This document shows, piece by piece, positions 62,330 through 64,000 of a DNA stretch of 64,000 nucleotides; position 1 is the first letter of the stretch, and each line of letters opens with the position of its first letter. Source of the stretch: Micromonospora cathayae (lineage in GTDB: Bacteria > Actinomycetota > Actinomycetes > Mycobacteriales > Micromonosporaceae). The notes under the pieces were generated by a model, which was given only the letters and a program-made list of their open reading frames with translations, had not been told where the DNA came from and searched no databases. The stretch lies in contig NZ_CP118615.1 of the NCBI RefSeq assembly GCF_028993575.1, positions 4,617,001-4,681,000 of the forward strand, given 5' to 3'. The translations under genes and the position numbers were made by a program.

Positions 62330-63460
62330 ATGGAGATCACCGCCGTCGAGTCGGTGGTACGCGGTGACGCGCACTTCGTCCAGGTGCACACCTCCGACGG
62401 GTCGGTCGGGGTGGGACAGTCCGCCTGCTGGGGCTACCCCAACGCCGTGCACGCCGTGGTGGAGGCGTTCCGGCCGCACCTGCTCGGCGCCGACCCGGAC
62501 CGGATCGAGCACCACTGGCACCACCTCTACCGGATGGGGCCGTTCCGGGGATCGGTGCTCACCGCCGCCGTCTCCGCCGTCGACATCGCCCTGTGGGACC
62601 TGCTCGGCAAGCGGCTCGGCGTACCGGTCTGGCAGCTGCTCGGCGGCCGGGTCCGGGACCGGATCCGGCTGCACCTGCTGCTGCCCGGCACCGGCGCGGA
62701 GGCCCTCGCCGCCCAGGCGGCGGCGGCCGTCGCCGACGGCTTCACCGCGGTCAAGTTCGACCCGCTGCCCGCCGACTACGCCGACCTGTCCCAGGCCCGC
62801 CTGGTCGCGGCCACCGAGGCCACCACCGCCGCGGTCCGGGACACCGTCGGCCCGGACGTGGACCTGCTGGTCGAGCTGCACCGCAAGCTCACCCCGTTGC
62901 AGGCCGAGTCGGTGCTGCCCGCGCTGGCCCGGCACCTGCCGCTGCTGGTCGAGGACCCGATCCAGATCGACAGCGTCAGCGGTCAGGCCGCCGTCGCCCG
63001 CCGCGCGCTCGGCGTGCCGATGGCCAACGGCGAACGGCTGCACACCATCTGGGAGTTCAGTGAGCTGCTCGCCCAGGGCGGCGCCCAGTACGTCCGCCCC
63101 GACCTGGGGCTGGCCGGCGGGATCAGCCACGCCCGCAAGATCGCCGCGCTGGCCGAGGCGCACCACGCCGCCGTGGTCAGCCACAACTGCCTCGGCCCGC
63201 TGCTGACCATGGCGTCGGTGCACCTGGACACCGCCATCCCCAACTTCGTCACCCAGGAGTACTCGCCGCTGGACGACCAGCTCGCCGACGGTCCGGCCCG
63301 CGCCTGCGTACGGCGCGACGGCGGGTTCCTGCCGGTACCGCAGGAGCCGGGCCTCGGGGTGACCCTGGACCTGGCCGACGAGACGCCGCTCGACCTGACC
63401 GGCCGTCCGCTGCACCGCATCCCGCTGCGCGCCGACGGTTCGGTCGCCTACGCGGTCTGA
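62330..63460 (+). CDS. Enolase-superfamily sugar-acid dehydratase (DgoD-like)
   Basis: A 376-residue mandelate-racemase-type enzyme. The capping domain (1-115) has GWGQSACWG-like residues; the barrel has metal-ligand positions VELH, VEDPI and GERLHT, and a catalytic His in VVSHNCLGPLLTMASVH. This arrangement is that of galactonate/gluconate/rhamnonate-type dehydratases, so it should remove water from an aldonic acid. It is distinct from the FucD at 18455. ATG at 62330 has GGGGGCAGG upstream. Divergent from the E1 operon and next to a rhamnose-mutarotase-family gene, so a 6-deoxy or hexonic acid substrate is plausible. Confidence 0.87.
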   Translation: MEITAVESVVRGDAHFVQVHTSDGSVGVGQSACWGYPNAVHAVVEAFRPHLLGADPDRIEHHWHHLYRMGPFRGSVLTAAVSAVDIALWDLLGKRLGVPVWQLLGGRVRDRIRLHLLLPGTGAEALAAQAAAAVADGFTAVKFDPLPADYADLSQARLVAATEATTAAVRDTVGPDVDLLVELHRKLTPLQAESVLPALARHLPLLVEDPIQIDSVSGQAAVARRALGVPMANGERLHTIWEFSELLAQGGAQYVRPDLGLAGGISHARKIAALAEAHHAAVVSHNCLGPLLTMASVHLDTAIPNFVTQEYSPLDDQLADGPARACVRRDGGFLPVPQEPGLGVTLDLADETPLDLTGRPLHRIPLRADGSVAYAV

Positions 63461-63469
63461 CCACCCGCA

Positions 63470-63499
63470 CCGGCCCGGCGGGACCCCCCGCCGGGCCGG
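63470..63499. terminator. Bidirectional terminator after the dehydratase
   Basis: 13-bp stem CCGGCCCGGCGGG/CCCGCCGGGCCGG with a 4-base loop between convergent genes. Confidence 0.8.
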
Positions 63500-63585
63500 C
63501 GACGCCGGTGCCGGCCACCCGGGGCGCGCTGCGCGCGGGGGCGGTCGGCCCGGCGGACCCACCGCGCCGGCCGGTGCCGGGCCGG

Positions 63586-63969
63586 TCACGACGGTGGGTG
63601 GCCCGGGTGGTGGAAGACCGGGTACGCCCAGAGCGGCTCGCCGTCGGCGTCGGCGACCTCGGCGAACAGGTGCGCCAGCGACCGGCTCCAGCGGGCCTGC
63701 ACCGCCGACGCCCCGGTGACCCGGCCGGCGTGCCGGTACCCGTACCGGGTGCGCAGCACACAGATCAGCAGCGTCCCGTGCCGGTGGATGTGGTAGTCGT
63801 AGATCCCCGCCTGGTCCAGCAGCGCGGACATCTCCGGCCAGACCTCGGCGTGCCGGCGCTCGTACTCGGCCGCCGCGCCCGGCCGCAGCCGGTACAGGTG
63901 GCACACCTGCACCCCCGGACCGGCGTCGGCCGGTCCGGGGGTGCGACGGTGGTCCGGGTCGGCGGTCAC
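63586..63969 (-). CDS. L-rhamnose mutarotase-family protein
   Basis: A 127-residue dimeric alpha-beta barrel protein of the RhaM (COG3254) family: [20 protein letters not shown] (24-43), [14 protein letters not shown] with the catalytic His region, and WAYPVFHH at the end. It would interconvert anomers of L-rhamnose or L-fucose. Residues 1-20 are a disordered Pro/Gly/Asp tail. GTG at 63969 overlaps the stop of a gene entering from the right edge, so it ends an operon. Confidence 0.88.
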   Translation of the reverse strand: MTADPDHRRTPGPADAGPGVQVCHLYRLRPGAAAEYERRHAEVWPEMSALLDQAGIYDYHIHRHGTLLICVLRTRYGYRHAGRVTGASAVQARWSRSLAHLFAEVADADGEPLWAYPVFHHPGHPPS

Positions 63970-64000
63970 TTGCCCGACCCGGCGAGCGCGCCGGAGACCA
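63966..64000 (-). CDS. C-terminal end of a probable sugar ABC permease
   Basis: Only the last 10 codons are in the window ([10 protein letters not shown] and stop). The ending resembles the GLAGSVKG C-terminus of the permease at 5762 and of MalG-type proteins. The stop overlaps the mutarotase start (GTGA). An uptake system for the sugar handled by 56126-63969 would make sense. Confidence 0.4.
   Translation of the reverse strand, partial: VSGALAGSGK

Overview
The window is about 72% GC with strong GC3 bias, GTG/TTG starts, ATGA/GTGA stop-start overlaps and many Tat- or Sec-exported enzymes carrying CBM2, CBM13 (ricin-type) or AbfB modules. This points to a soil or plant-associated actinomycete, most likely Micromonosporaceae (Micromonospora/Plantactinospora-like); genus not certain. 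No rRNA, tRNA, CRISPR, prophage or IS was seen.

Layout. 1-1220: 5' part of a sigma-54-type activator with an intact GAFTGA loop. 1544-7679: xylan-type unit (GH43 beta-xylosidase, divergent CUT1 ABC transporter, LacI regulator). 7974-14423: three secreted glycosidases (clan GH-A enzyme with FnIII+CBM2, GH10 xylanase+CBM13, GH29 fucosidase+CBM13). 14663-24517: L-fucose uptake and non-phosphorylating oxidation (CUT2 transporter, L-fuconate dehydratase, lactonase, GntR regulator, aldo-keto reductase, zinc dehydrogenase, SDR). 24979-43249: further debranching enzymes (two GH95, GH27, two GH43, GH127), a LacI regulator, a secreted-enzyme pseudogene and a subtilase. 43560-49019: a giant single-chain biotin-dependent acyl-CoA carboxylase. 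49219-51275: methyltransferase and CE3-type esterase+CBM13. 51817-52391: small atypical two-frame locus. 52451-56020: overlapping operon with MauE-like and MauD-like proteins and a 12-cysteine, Tat-exported, peptidoglycan-binding protein. 56126-62199: operon with a TIM-barrel glycosidase-like protein, YCII-like protein, regulator, SDR and E1 beta/alpha; divergent from an enolase-superfamily dehydratase (62330). The window ends with a rhamnose-mutarotase-family gene and the tail of a probable ABC permease.

The parts connect. Secreted enzymes would strip arabinose, xylose, galactose and fucose from plant wall polymers; fucose would enter through 14663-18292 and be oxidised by the 18455-24517 enzymes. 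Repeated DNA sites suggest three control circuits. (1) ACATCWGATGT lies at three promoters of the fucose genes and should be bound by the GntR/FadR-like protein at 20809. (2) A 16-bp lac-operator-like palindrome (NTGTKANCGNTNACAN) precedes the xylanase, GH95, GH27, GH43, GH43-AbfB/GH127 and esterase genes and a pseudogene; the LacI protein at 32642 has a LacI-like reading head and is the best candidate. (3) CGAAAC/TTCCG palindromes lie between the GH43 gene and the transporter, probably for the LacI protein at 6663.

The least expected items are the MauE/MauD/12-Cys operon, the sigma-54-type activator, the E1 pair lacking E2/E3, and the regulon structure itself.
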